A stretch of 64,000 nucleotides of DNA from Mesorhizobium ciceri biovar biserrulae WSM1271 (GTDB taxonomy: Bacteria; Pseudomonadota; Alphaproteobacteria; Rhizobiales; Rhizobiaceae). Location of the stretch: the NCBI RefSeq assembly GCF_000185905.1, contig NC_014923.1, forward strand, positions 3,309,501-3,373,500. The letters run 5' to 3'. The notes beneath the pieces are model-generated. The model did not search any database, was not told the origin of the DNA, and saw only the letters and a list, made by a program, of their open reading frames with translations. Below, piece by piece: positions 44,059 through 51,967 of the stretch (position 1 is its first letter; every line of letters begins with the position of its first letter). The position numbers and the translations under genes were made by a program.

Positions 44059-44252
44059 TGACGGCCGGGGTCGCCGGGCTTTTCACGACGATGCCCGGCA
44101 ACGAATTTTTCGCTCTTGTCGGCGGCGACGCGATCGCGTTCCTTTTCGACCTTGGAGCGGCCGTGCAGCGCGCGGTTCTGTTCGGCGGCGCGCAGCTTTT
44201 CGTCCCGCGCCTTCTGCTTGCGGGCCTGGCGGAGATTGACGATTTCGGCCAC
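44055..44252 (-). CDS. DUF4169 family protein
   Basis: This 65-residue, highly charged protein begins MAEIVNLRQARKQKARDEK, the diagnostic start of DUF4169, followed by NRALHGRSK. It sits between sspB and the ribbon-helix-helix gene, a conserved trio in Rhizobiales. Function is unknown. Confidence 0.83.
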   Translation of the reverse strand: MAEIVNLRQARKQKARDEKLRAAEQNRALHGRSKVEKERDRVAADKSEKFVAGHRREKPGDPGRQ

Positions 44253-44268
44253 GGCGTAAGTCGCCGGC

Positions 44269-44805
44269 CTATTTCTTGCGGAAGGCGTCGAGCGAGACCA
44301 CTTCGGCGCCCTTGGTAGCGGCGTCCGCGGCCGCGGGCTTCTTCTCCGCCTCGGCGGCGGCCTTCTTCTCGGCCTTCGGCTTTTTCTCGGAGACGATGGT
44401 CAACGGCTCCGGAGTTGGCGCAGCCGGTTCATCGGCTGCCGCACCATCCGTCTTGACGTCGAATTCGAGTTCGAAATTGACCGAGGGATCATAGAAGCCG
44501 CGCACGGCCGAGAACGGGATTTCGAGTTTTTCCGGCACATCGGAGAAGGACAGGCCAACCTCGAAGCCGGTATCGGTCACCTTCAGGTCCCAATACTGGA
44601 ACTGAATGACGATGGTCATCTGCTCGGGATAGCGCTCGCGCAGCCGCGAAGACACGCGTACGCCCGGCGCGCCGGTCAGGAAGGTGATGAAGAAGTGGTG
44701 GTTGCCGGGGAGGCCGGTGCGCGCGACCTCGGCCAGGACCTTGCGCATGACGCCGCGCAACGCCTCCTGGGCCAGAATGTCGTAGCGGATGTGGTCGTCG
44801 GCCAT
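44269..44805 (-). CDS. sspB: ClpXP protease adaptor SspB (alpha type)
   Basis: This 178-residue protein has a substrate-binding domain at 1-120 (IRYDILAQEALRGVMRKVL, HHFFITFLTGAPGV, MTIVIQFQYWDLKV) and a disordered Lys/Ala/Glu linker ending in a short conserved tail (EVVSLDAFRKK) expected to dock ClpX. It delivers SsrA-tagged proteins to ClpXP. The ssrA gene itself is about 5 kb away in the same window. Confidence 0.92.
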   Translation of the reverse strand: MADDHIRYDILAQEALRGVMRKVLAEVARTGLPGNHHFFITFLTGAPGVRVSSRLRERYPEQMTIVIQFQYWDLKVTDTGFEVGLSFSDVPEKLEIPFSAVRGFYDPSVNFELEFDVKTDGAAADEPAAPTPEPLTIVSEKKPKAEKKAAAEAEKKPAAADAATKGAEVVSLDAFRKK

Positions 44806-44923
44806 GTGGCGGTCGGGTTCCGTTGAATCGTCCGCATAGCTGTAATCAAGCTTGAGCGCGGCGTAAACCGCATATAGATCACGCTCGCGCGGAAGCGAAG
44901 ACTATTGCCAGCGATTTGATCGC

Positions 44924-45613
44924 TCAGGCGCTGGCGAGCGCGCTTTGCTTTTCGGACGATGCCGCAGAGCGGCGCTTGCCGAAGGCGCGCAGGAAGGTGC
45001 GCACGCCATTGGTCGCGGATTGCAGCACCTCGTCCTCGCGCGGCGAGCCGCCAAGCATGAAGGTGGTCTGCAGTTCGGCATTGACGAGGCCAAGGAACTG
45101 GCGTGCCGCCACGTCCGGGTCCTCGATCGTGAGATAGCCGCCATAGGCGAGGCGGGCGAAGCGGGCGGCGATTGCCGGCCATGTCCTGCCCGGTCCCTGT
45201 TCGCGCCATTCGGCAAACAGTTCGGGATAGCGCTCGCCTTCGGTCTGGATCAGCTTGCGCAGGAATTTTCCATCGCGGTTGCAGATGCAATTCTGATTCA
45301 AGCGCACCGCAAAGCCGATCAGGTCGGCTTCGAGATCCCCCGGCTGATCGGGGAAGGTGGCAATGGTGGCGAAGATTCCGGCATTGCAACGTTCGGTCAG
45401 ATCACGGACCACAGCGACGAACAGTTTTTCCTTGTCGCCGTGATGGTTGTAGATGGTCTGGCGCGAGACGCCGGCTTCGGCGGCGATCAGGTCGATATTG
45501 GCGCCGGCGAAACCTTCGCGGCAAAACACGGTGGCGGCGGAGTCGACGATCGACAGGCGCTTGGCCTCATGACCGCGTGGCGGGAAAATGTCAGGAGAAA
45601 CGTGCAGCTTCAT
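44924..45613 (-). CDS. TetR family transcriptional regulator
   Basis: The 229-residue protein shows the helix-turn-helix IDLIAAEAGVSRQTIYNHHG (residues 40-59), preceded by RLSIVDSAATVFCREGFAGA. The C-terminal part is a TetR_C-like ligand domain (RLNQNCICNRDGKFLRKLI). It is divergent from the Bcr/CflA-type transporter, with a perfect palindrome just upstream of its own start. It is a probable repressor of that pump. Confidence 0.92.
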   Translation of the reverse strand: MKLHVSPDIFPPRGHEAKRLSIVDSAATVFCREGFAGANIDLIAAEAGVSRQTIYNHHGDKEKLFVAVVRDLTERCNAGIFATIATFPDQPGDLEADLIGFAVRLNQNCICNRDGKFLRKLIQTEGERYPELFAEWREQGPGRTWPAIAARFARLAYGGYLTIEDPDVAARQFLGLVNAELQTTFMLGGSPREDEVLQSATNGVRTFLRAFGKRRSAASSEKQSALASA

Positions 45614-45640
45614 AAAAAACTATATAGAGGCGATTGACGA

Positions 45641-45660
45641 TTTAGACAAGAGTGTCTAAA
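45641..45660. promoter_or_regulatory. TetR-type operator
   Basis: TTTAGAC (45641-45647) and GTCTAAA (45654-45660) are perfect inverted arms with a 6-base spacer, 28 bp upstream of the tetR-type start and about 140 bp from the transporter start. The geometry is typical of autoregulated TetR operators. Confidence 0.75.
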
Positions 45661-45801
45661 TTTGTGGACACAAGATAAAGAGATTTCGCATGAGAGAGAC
45701 GAACAGAACTCGCTCTCGAGGTGTCGGAATCTCACGGGATGGAACGTCCTAGGTTAGACGTCGCCTGGCGGCGGCAACCAGATTTGAAAGAAGCCTCTAT
45801 C

Positions 45802-47007
45802 ATGAGTCCCAAATTCCTCCGCATCGCGGTCGTGCTCGGCTTGTTGTCCGCCATCGGCCCGTTCGCCATCGACATGTATCTGCCCGCGCTGCCGTCGATC
45901 GGCGCCGATCTGCATGCCGGCACCGCTGCCGTGCAGATGAGCCTGTTGATCTTCTTCCTGTCGATGGGCTTTGGCCAGATCGTCGTCGGGCCGATCTCCG
46001 ACATGGTCGGCCGCAAGCTGCCGCTCTACGGCGGCCTTGCGCTGTTCATGGTCGGCGGCATCGGTTCGGCAATGGCGCCGACCATCGAATGGCTGATCGC
46101 TTTCCGCTTCCTGCAGGGGCTTGGCGCCAGCGCTGGCATGGCCGTTCCGCGCGCCATCGTGCGCGACCTGCATACCGGCAATGAGGCTGCCAAGCTGATG
46201 TCCTTGCTGATGCTGGTATTTTCGGTGTCGCCGATCCTGGCGCCGCTGACCGGCAGCGTGATCATCGAGAATTTCGGCTGGCGTGCCGTGTTCTGGACGG
46301 TGACGGGCGCGGCTCTGCTGGCCACCATCCTTCTGGCGACTTCGCTCAAGGAGACGCGGCCGGTGGAAGATCGCGCCGGGTCCTCCTTCGGCACCGCGCT
46401 GTCGGCCTACCGCTTCCTGATGGGCGACCGTAACTTCCTCGGCCTGACGGCGATTGCCGGCTTCGGCATTGCCAGCTTCTTCGTCTATCTGTCGAGCTCG
46501 TCGTTCATCCTGATCGACCATTACGGCCTGTCGCCTTCGGTCTACAGCGTGTTCTTCTCGATCAACGCGGTCGCCTTCATCGGCATGTCGCAGATGACGG
46601 GGCTGCTGGCCGAGCGCTTCGGCCTGCGACGCGTGGTGCGCGTCGCGGTGACCGGCTATGCCACGACGATGGTGGTGCTGTTCGCGGTGATGGCGACGGG
46701 CATCGACCGGCTCGACGTGATGGCGGCGCTGCTGTTCGTCGGCTACGGCTTCCTTGGTCTGGTCATTCCGACCACGTCGGTGCTGGCCATGGAAGAGCAT
46801 GGCGAGATTGCCGGCACGGCGTCAGCGCTGATGGGCACGCTGCATTTCGCCATCGGCGCACTGGCCATGGGTGTTGCCGGCGTGTTCTTCGACGGTACGC
46901 CGCTGCCGATGGTGGCCGGCATCACGCTCTGCGCGGTGATTTCCTTCACGCTGGCCAAGGTCACGCTCGGCCGTTCTCGCGAGGCCGTCGAGGCTCCGGC
47001 CGAGTAG
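45802..47007 (+). CDS. Bcr/CflA-type multidrug MFS transporter
   Basis: The protein has 401 residues from ATG 45802. Twelve helices are visible, starting with GLLSAIGPFAIDMYLPALPS, the hallmark of Bcr/CflA drug:H+ antiporters. The MFS loop motif is GPISDMVGRKLP, and RFLQGLGASAGMAVPRAIVRD follows in helix 4. It is probably induced when the divergent TetR protein binds a drug. A 13-bp stem-loop follows the stop. Confidence 0.9.
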   Translation: MSPKFLRIAVVLGLLSAIGPFAIDMYLPALPSIGADLHAGTAAVQMSLLIFFLSMGFGQIVVGPISDMVGRKLPLYGGLALFMVGGIGSAMAPTIEWLIAFRFLQGLGASAGMAVPRAIVRDLHTGNEAAKLMSLLMLVFSVSPILAPLTGSVIIENFGWRAVFWTVTGAALLATILLATSLKETRPVEDRAGSSFGTALSAYRFLMGDRNFLGLTAIAGFGIASFFVYLSSSSFILIDHYGLSPSVYSVFFSINAVAFIGMSQMTGLLAERFGLRRVVRVAVTGYATTMVVLFAVMATGIDRLDVMAALLFVGYGFLGLVIPTTSVLAMEEHGEIAGTASALMGTLHFAIGALAMGVAGVFFDGTPLPMVAGITLCAVISFTLAKVTLGRSREAVEAPAE

Positions 47008-47024
47008 TAGACTTTCGATGAGAA

Positions 47025-47054
47025 CGAAGGGGCCGGCTCATGCCGGCCTCTTCG
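47025..47054 (+). terminator. Terminator-like hairpin after the MFS gene
   Basis: GGCCGGC (47031-47037) pairs with GCCGGCC (47042-47048) around TCAT, and the stem extends outward (CGAAG/CTTCG, one G-T pair) to 13 bp. There is no T-run, so termination would be weak or Rho-dependent. Confidence 0.5.
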
Positions 47055-47087
47055 CCATTGGGCGCGGACAGTTCCGTCCGAAAGGCG

Positions 47088-47116
47088 TTGACGACGCCCG
47101 GTTTCGGCTGTAGCAG
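47088..47116 (+). promoter_or_regulatory. Promoter of the acetolactate synthase leader
   Basis: TTGACG (47088-47093) and TAGCAG (47111-47116) are spaced by 17 bases. The predicted start point (about 47122-47125) falls at or just before the ATGATG of the leader peptide, so the leader mRNA would be almost leaderless, as known for the trp leader RNA of Sinorhizobium. Confidence 0.5.
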
Positions 47117-47118
47117 CG

Positions 47119-47181
47119 ATGGTCATGATGATCGCAACGGCTCTCGTGGTGGTAGGAAAGCGCATGGGCAGGATGGTGTAA
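47119..47181 (+). CDS. Candidate ilv leader peptide
   Basis: A 20-codon frame begins ATG GTC ATG ATG ATC and encodes MVMMIATALVVVGKRMGRMV; with a start at 47125 or 47128 it is 18 or 17 codons. It contains five Val, one Ile and one Leu, concentrated in ALVVVG, as expected for ribosome stalling when charged branched-chain tRNAs are scarce. The stop codon lies inside a 7-bp hairpin (47171-47187). There is no Shine-Dalgarno, consistent with leaderless translation. It is followed by an intrinsic terminator and an acetolactate synthase gene. Confidence 0.6.
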   Translation: MVMMIATALVVVGKRMGRMV

Positions 47182-47238
47182 CCATCCGGCGATAGCCACC
47201 CATGCGCGGTAAACAGGCTCCTGACGGGGCCTTTTTTT
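47160..47238 (+). terminator. Transcription attenuator of the acetolactate synthase gene
   Basis: Two structures follow the leader codons. GCGCATGGG (47160-47168) pairs perfectly with CCCATGCGC (47199-47207), enclosing GGATGGT/ACCATCC (47171-47187). Then AGGCTCC (47215-47221) pairs with GGGGCCT (47226-47232) around TGAC, followed by a T-run to 47238: an intrinsic terminator. Stalling in the Val-rich leader would be expected to alter the first structures and so the terminator. Confidence 0.65.
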
Positions 47239-47304
47239 ATGCCCGAAATCCGGGCGATGCCCCGTCAATCATCCTCATCACGCAATACACCACGGATCAG
47301 AACC

Positions 47305-49089
47305 ATGACGGGCGAGAACCCTATTCAAACCGCGAGCAAGCGCATGACAGGCGCGGAGATCGTTCTCCACGCACTCAGAGACAATGGCGTAGAGCATGTC
47401 TTCGGCTATCCTGGCGCCGCCTTGCTGCCGATCTACGACGAGATATTCCAACAGGATGACATCAAGCATATCCTCGTGCGCCATGAGCAAGGTGCGGGCC
47501 ATGCCGCCGAAGGCTATGCACGGTCTACGGGCAAGGTCGGCGTCATGCTCGTCACATCCGGTCCAGGCACGACAAATGCGGTAACGCCACTGCAGGATGC
47601 GCTTATGGATTCGGTGCCGATCGTCTGCCTGACAGGACAGGTGCCGACAACGCTGATCGGCTCCGATGCCTTTCAGGAATGCGACACGGTCGGCATTACG
47701 CGGCCCTGCACCAAGCACAATTCGTTGGTCAAGGACGTCAACGAACTGGCGTCAACGATCCACAGGGCTTTTCACATCGCCAAGTCCGGACGACCGGGAC
47801 CTGTCCTCGTCGACATGCCAAAGGACGTCCTGTTTGCCACCGGCGTGTACACGCCGCCCTCGGATGCTGCTGCACTGAAGAGCTGTCGGCCGACGGTGGA
47901 GAGCGACATCAACGAGATCGGCAAGGCGATAGAGTTGATGGCCAATGCCCGTCGTCCAGTCATTTATACCGGCGGTGGCATCGTCAATTCCGGCATGGAG
48001 GCATCGAGACTGCTGCGGGAGCTTGTCGAACTGACTGATTTCCCGATCACTTCGACCCTCATGGGGCTTGGCGCATATCCGGCATCCGGCAAGAACTGGC
48101 TGAAAATGGTCGGCCTGCACGGATCGTACGAGGCGAACATGGCCATGCATGAGTGCGACGTTATGCTCTGCATCGGCGCCCGCTTTGACGATCGCGTGAC
48201 TTCGCGCGTGGAGGCTTTTTCACCGAACTCAAGGAAGATCCATGTCGATATCGATCCCTCCTCGATCAACAAGACCGTCCGTGCCGACGTCGGCATCCAG
48301 GGCGATGCCGGCAAGGTGGTGGACAGCCTGGTTCGCTCATGGCGTGCGCTGCCGCAAAACCCTGACAGAAGACGCATCGACGAATGGTGGAAAAAGATCG
48401 CGCGCTGGCGCGGGCGCAACTCCTTCTCTTACGAAATGAGCAACGAGGTGATCATGCCGCAATACGCGGTCGAGCGTCTCTACGCGCTGACGAAGGATCG
48501 CGACACCTACATTACGACCGAAGTTGGCCAGCATCAGATATGGGCGGCCCAGTTCTACGGTTTCGAAAAGCCGCGTCGCTGGATGACGTCGGGCGGCCTT
48601 GGTACGATGGGTTATGGCTTGCCGGCGGCATTGGGCGTGCAGATCGCGCACCCGGAAAGCCTCGTCATCGATATTGCCGGCGACGCATCTGTCCAGATGA
48701 CGATGAAAGAGATGTCGGCGGCGGTTCAGTACAATGCGCCTATCAAGATATTCATCTTGAACAACTCTTACATGGGCATGGTTCGCCAGTGGCAGCAAAT
48801 GCTTCACGGAAACCGGCTTGCGCATTCCTATTCCGAAACTTTGCCCGATTTCGTCAAACTGGCTGAAGCGTTCGGTGCGGTCGGCATACGTTGTGAGAAG
48901 CCGGCCGACCTCGATGATGCGATTCAGGAAATGATCGATGTAAACCGGCCGGTGCTCTTCGACTGCCGTGTTGCCGAACTCGCCAATTGCCTTCCGATGA
49001 TCCGGACGGGCAGAGCCCATAATGAGATGCTCTTGCCCGGCGAGACCTTCGCCAGTGCAACCGATGAGATCGGCCAGGGACTGGTATAG
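47305..49089 (+). CDS. Acetolactate synthase large subunit (IlvI/IlvB paralogue)
   Basis: The protein has 594 residues from ATG 47305. The thiamine-diphosphate enzyme shows GYPGAALLPIYDEI, catalytic Glu61 (RHEQGAGHAAEG), GIGRP-type segments and the cofactor motif GDASVQMTMKEM followed by NNSYMGMVRQWQQMLHG. It condenses pyruvate with pyruvate or 2-ketobutyrate in Val/Leu/Ile synthesis. No small regulatory subunit gene follows. Some residues differ from the usual form (GYPGAA for GYPGGA, GPGTTNAV for GPGATNAV). In rhizobia the main ilvIH pair commonly lies after miaA, just beyond this window, so this is probably a second copy. Confidence 0.9.
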   Translation: MTGENPIQTASKRMTGAEIVLHALRDNGVEHVFGYPGAALLPIYDEIFQQDDIKHILVRHEQGAGHAAEGYARSTGKVGVMLVTSGPGTTNAVTPLQDALMDSVPIVCLTGQVPTTLIGSDAFQECDTVGITRPCTKHNSLVKDVNELASTIHRAFHIAKSGRPGPVLVDMPKDVLFATGVYTPPSDAAALKSCRPTVESDINEIGKAIELMANARRPVIYTGGGIVNSGMEASRLLRELVELTDFPITSTLMGLGAYPASGKNWLKMVGLHGSYEANMAMHECDVMLCIGARFDDRVTSRVEAFSPNSRKIHVDIDPSSINKTVRADVGIQGDAGKVVDSLVRSWRALPQNPDRRRIDEWWKKIARWRGRNSFSYEMSNEVIMPQYAVERLYALTKDRDTYITTEVGQHQIWAAQFYGFEKPRRWMTSGGLGTMGYGLPAALGVQIAHPESLVIDIAGDASVQMTMKEMSAAVQYNAPIKIFILNNSYMGMVRQWQQMLHGNRLAHSYSETLPDFVKLAEAFGAVGIRCEKPADLDDAIQEMIDVNRPVLFDCRVAELANCLPMIRTGRAHNEMLLPGETFASATDEIGQGLV

Positions 49090-49153
49090 ACCCCAGAGCG
49101 GGATGCATTCGAATTGAATCGTGCATCCCGCTCGATTGCGTCCGACTTCAAGG

Positions 49154-49703
49154 CTACAGCCCGGTTTGCGCCAGCACGAAGCGCAGCCGCGCCTCGACGG
49201 GGGCCAGCGGCAACGGAACCATCTCGTAGCCCAGTTCCGTATAGACGCCGACCAGCGCATGGTGGGTACGCTCGGCCTCGTCGAGCGTCTGCCTGCGCTC
49301 TTTGTCCTGCGAAGATCTCCGGCCAAAGCGGGGCGACGAAGACGCGCCGATGATAGCGGAAGCGCTCTGCGGCAGCGTTGATGTGTTCGGGTATCGGCAG
49401 GCCGCTCAGCCTGAGATAGCCGAGCGTGTCCGGAACGCCGCGATCGAAAAAAACAGGACGCCCAGTCTGTTCTTGCGCAATTTGATACGAGCGCATCTCC
49501 CATGACAGCATCAACTCGGCGAACAGGGCGCGATCGTGCCAAGGCAAAGCGGGTCCGCCAATGGCGGACTGGTCGCGGATAATGCCACGCCCGGCTTCGA
49601 CCGAGGCGGCAAAGCCTGCCCGGCGCAGGGCTTCGATCAAGGTGGTCTTGCCGGAGCCGGGACCGCCGGTCAGCACAAAAAAGCGATCGGAATCGTTTTG
49701 CAT
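49154..49703 (-). pseudogene. AAA family ATPase, frameshifted
   Basis: From ATG 49703 the frame encodes a P-loop protein (VLTGGPGSGKTTLIEALRRA, then FFDRGVPDTLGYLRLSGLP and FVAPLWPEIFAGQ). At about 49300-49305 it runs into a foreign frame. The expected C-terminus resumes one frame over at 49303 (KERRQTLDEAERTHHALVG to VEARLRFVLAQTGL) and stops at TAG 49154-49156. A loss of 2 or 5 bases explains the shift. Restored, the protein would be about 183-185 residues, like other small AAA_28-type ATPases. The shifted frame runs on to 48924 in nonsense. Confidence 0.8.
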
Positions 49704-49789
49704 GTTTTGTCCATGGCGAGGGAGCACGCGGCAGGGCGCGTTCGCGGCGGAACTGCCGTCGCGCATGCTGGATATCGGAGGAGGGGAGA

Positions 49790-50110
49790 AGTGGAGGTTT
49801 CTGTTGCCAGGTACCTCCGAACCCCGCCTAGAAGTGCGAACCTCTAGGGCTTGATTTGAAGCTATCGCACCGCTTACGCGGCGAGACGTGCTTCCGCATA
49901 GTTGTCATTTGCAACTACAGGTTTAGCCCGATGACGGTGGTACCATGCCGGGCAAAAGTACGATCTTTACACCTTCGTCGATCCTATTTCGCCCCCAGCA
50001 AAAACCGCTCTGTCGTCAACAGCGGCTTTTGGTGGAGGCGCCGGGTACCGCCCCCGGGTCCGAACGGCTTATTTCATCGCCCATTTATCGCCATAGTCGG
50101 TCAAGCCGAC
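49790..50110 (-). ncRNA. ssrA: Two-piece (permuted) tmRNA
   Basis: On the minus strand the acceptor piece comes first: a T-arm-like GTTCGGACCC and the 3' end CGGCGCCTCCACCA (CCA at 50030-50032). A processed loop follows (hairpin AAAAGCCGCT/AGCGGTTTTT), then the coding piece from 49996, whose GGGGGCG pairs over seven bases with CGCCTCC of the acceptor end. The tag frame starts at the resume codon GCA and reads ANDNYAEARLAA-stop, the known alphaproteobacterial type (tag codons about 49874-49912). Hairpins near 49793-49818 mark the 3' side. The ends are approximate. It rescues stalled ribosomes with SmpB; tagged proteins go to ClpXP via SspB. Confidence 0.93.
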
Positions 50111-50116
50111 AAACCG

Positions 50117-50122
50117 AATATA
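50117..50122 (-). promoter_or_regulatory. ssrA -10 box
   Basis: TATATT on the minus strand (AATATA on the plus strand at 50117-50122) lies about seven bases before the presumed 5' end of the acceptor piece. The -35 region is not obvious at 17 bp spacing. The remaining gap up to 50317 should also hold the promoter of the DUF2853 gene. Confidence 0.4.
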
Positions 50123-50317
50123 GGGGGCGATCGCAGGAAATGAAAGGCCGCAATGGCACTTTGTCCCCGTGTCAAAACCGCAAGTCCGAAGGGTTGACTT
50201 GAGCGCGGTCTCAACCGAAGCTTTGCCACGGTGAGGAGTTATCGACATAGCGCACAAGTTGCAGCAGCGCCACAGCCCTCATCGATCGGATCCGTGGCGC
50301 CGACGAGGGGAATTTTG

Positions 50318-50629
50318 ATGGCCGACTATCTTGCAGACGTGAAGAAATACGATGCCTCGGCGAGTGCCGACGTGGTCGACAAAATCGTGAAGCATCTTGG
50401 CATTGCGCTTCGGAACCGCGATTCCTCGCTGGTGTCTTGCACCGATCCGAAGGAACTGGAGCGCGTCAAGGCTGGCTGGGTTGCCAAGAAGCTCGGCATA
50501 TCGGACGACAGCAAGGCCGACGCTTCGATCGAGAAGGTCTGCAAGGCGATGGCCGCCGACAACACCAAGAACCGGGTTACCTTCTACTACCTGGTTGCCA
50601 AGGACCTGGGTAAACTCGGCTCCCTCTGA
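50318..50629 (+). CDS. DUF2853 family protein
   Basis: The protein has 103 residues from ATG 50318 (GAGGGG at 50305-50310). It is a small helical protein: MADYLADVKKYDASASADVV, LVSCTDPKELERVKAGWVAK and VTFYYLVAKDLGKL are conserved features of DUF2853. Structures of this family show a helical domain of unknown role. A 9-bp perfect hairpin (50651-50659/50667-50675) follows the gene and may end its transcript. Confidence 0.85.
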   Translation: MADYLADVKKYDASASADVVDKIVKHLGIALRNRDSSLVSCTDPKELERVKAGWVAKKLGISDDSKADASIEKVCKAMAADNTKNRVTFYYLVAKDLGKLGSL

Positions 50630-50650
50630 CGGCCGCGCTTCAATTCGCCG

Positions 50651-50675
50651 GGCTGGCGCGGTCCATGCGCCAGCC
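50651..50675 (+). terminator. Hairpin between DUF2853 and thyA
   Basis: GGCTGGCGC (50651-50659) pairs perfectly with GCGCCAGCC (50667-50675) around a seven-base loop, 22 bases after the DUF2853 stop. It lacks a T-run. Confidence 0.45.
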
Positions 50676-50789
50676 GGTGATGTTGTTGGGGACTGACTGG
50701 CTTCGGGCATGGCTTGCGCGCTGCTTTGTGGTGTTCGATCGCCCGTCTGTCAGTTATGATGGCTGGACAACCGAATCGAGCCGGAACCG

Positions 50790-51584
50790 ATGCGCCAGTA
50801 TCTCGACCTCCTGCAGCACGTGCTGGACAACGGCGCCGACCGCGGCGACCGCACCGGCACCGGAACGCGCTCCGTCTTCGGCTACCAGATGCGTTTCGAC
50901 CTGGCGCGCGGCTTTCCCGTCACCACAACCAAGAAGCTGCATCTCAAGTCGATCATCCATGAGCTTCTGTGGTTCCTGGCCGGCGACACCAACATCAAAT
51001 ATCTCACCGACCATGGCGTCTCGATCTGGGACGAATGGGCCGACGAGAATGGCGATCTCGGCCCGGTCTACGGCAAGCAGTGGCGTTCCTGGCCGGACGG
51101 CCATGGCGGCTCGATCGACCAGATCGCGAATCTTCTCAAGGAGATACGCAGAAATCCTCAATCGCGGCGGCTGATTGTTTCGGCATGGAACCCAGCCGAG
51201 GTGGAAGCGATGGCGCTGCCGCCCTGCCACTGCCTGTTCCAGTTCTATGTTTCGCAAGGGCGGCTTTCCTGCCAACTCTACCAGCGTTCCGCCGATATCT
51301 TCCTTGGCGTGCCGTTCAACATCGCGTCCTATGCCCTGCTGACCTTGATGGTGGCGCAGGTGACAGGGCTGAAACCCGGCGATTTCGTCCACACACTTGG
51401 CGATGCGCACCTCTACTCGAACCATTTCGAGCAAGCACGCGAACAGCTGCGGCGCACGCCGAGGACGCTGCCGACGATGTGGATCAATCCGGAGGTGAAG
51501 GACCTCTTCGCCTTCCGCTTCGAGGATTTCCGGCTGGAAAACTACGTCGCCGACGCGTCGATCAAGGCGCCGATCGCGGTCTAA
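50790..51584 (+). CDS. thyA: Thymidylate synthase
   Basis: The protein has 264 residues, exactly the length of E. coli ThyA, with catalytic Cys146 (MALPPCHCLFQFY), folate and dUMP contacts in RTGTGTRSVFG, LYQRSADIFLGVPFNIASYA and HTLGDAHLYSNH. It methylates dUMP to dTMP using methylene-tetrahydrofolate. Dihydrofolate reductase, which regenerates the folate, is encoded about 6 kb away at 57097. Confidence 0.97.
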   Translation: MRQYLDLLQHVLDNGADRGDRTGTGTRSVFGYQMRFDLARGFPVTTTKKLHLKSIIHELLWFLAGDTNIKYLTDHGVSIWDEWADENGDLGPVYGKQWRSWPDGHGGSIDQIANLLKEIRRNPQSRRLIVSAWNPAEVEAMALPPCHCLFQFYVSQGRLSCQLYQRSADIFLGVPFNIASYALLTLMVAQVTGLKPGDFVHTLGDAHLYSNHFEQAREQLRRTPRTLPTMWINPEVKDLFAFRFEDFRLENYVADASIKAPIAV

Positions 51585-51595
51585 GGCCGCAAATT

Positions 51596-51805
51596 TCAGT
51601 CGATGCCGACCATCACGTCCGAGGCTTTGATCACGGCATAGGCCTGCTTGCCCTTTTCGAGCTTGAGATCGGCGACGGCCTCGTTGGTGATCGAGGCGGT
51701 GACGATGGCGCCGCCGCCAATGTCGATCCTGACATGCGAGGTGGTGGCTCCCTTGACGATCTCGGCGATCGTTCCCTTGAGGACGTTGCGGGCGCTGATC
51801 TTCAT
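51596..51805 (-). CDS. Molybdopterin-binding (Mop/molbindin) protein
   Basis: The protein has 69 residues from ATG 51805 (AAGGAAA upstream); the longer frame to 51907 is rejected. It is a single Mop domain: MKISARNVLKGTIAEIVKGA, VRIDIGGGAIVTASITNEA, GKQAYAVIKASDVMVG. Such proteins assemble as hexamers that store molybdate. It is divergent from modABC, with a ModE-like site between. Confidence 0.92.
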   Translation of the reverse strand: MKISARNVLKGTIAEIVKGATTSHVRIDIGGGAIVTASITNEAVADLKLEKGKQAYAVIKASDVMVGID

Positions 51806-51896
51806 CGGAGTTTCCTTTCCAAGGTTTCTTTTCCCGGTCTTACCCAGAACAATTGGTGTCGTACAGACGCTTTCATGAGGCGCCGGGTCTTCCCTT

Positions 51897-51919
51897 GTTA
51901 TATTCATACGGATATATCG
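51897..51919. promoter_or_regulatory. Candidate ModE (Mo-box) operator
   Basis: GTTATAT (51897-51903) and ATATATCG (51912-51919) form an inverted repeat with an 8-base centre, similar to the known ModE palindrome (TATAT half-sites). It lies 49 bp before the modA start and 92 bp before the divergent mop start, so ModE bound to molybdate could repress transport and control storage together. Confidence 0.6.
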
Positions 51920-51967
51920 GTCAGCAGGCTTCGAGCCGGCCGGATTTCAAACCAGGGAGAGTTTTCC

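Noticed and set aside
48924..49153. C-terminal continuation of the AAA ATPase frame into the ALS gene
   Set aside because: After 49302 the sequence is a shifted, meaningless frame; the true C-terminus is found in the next frame and stops at 49154.
51806..51907. 34-residue N-terminal extension of the Mop protein
   Set aside because: It overlaps the ModE-like operator and promoter; the Mop fold starts exactly at the internal ATG behind AAGGAAA.
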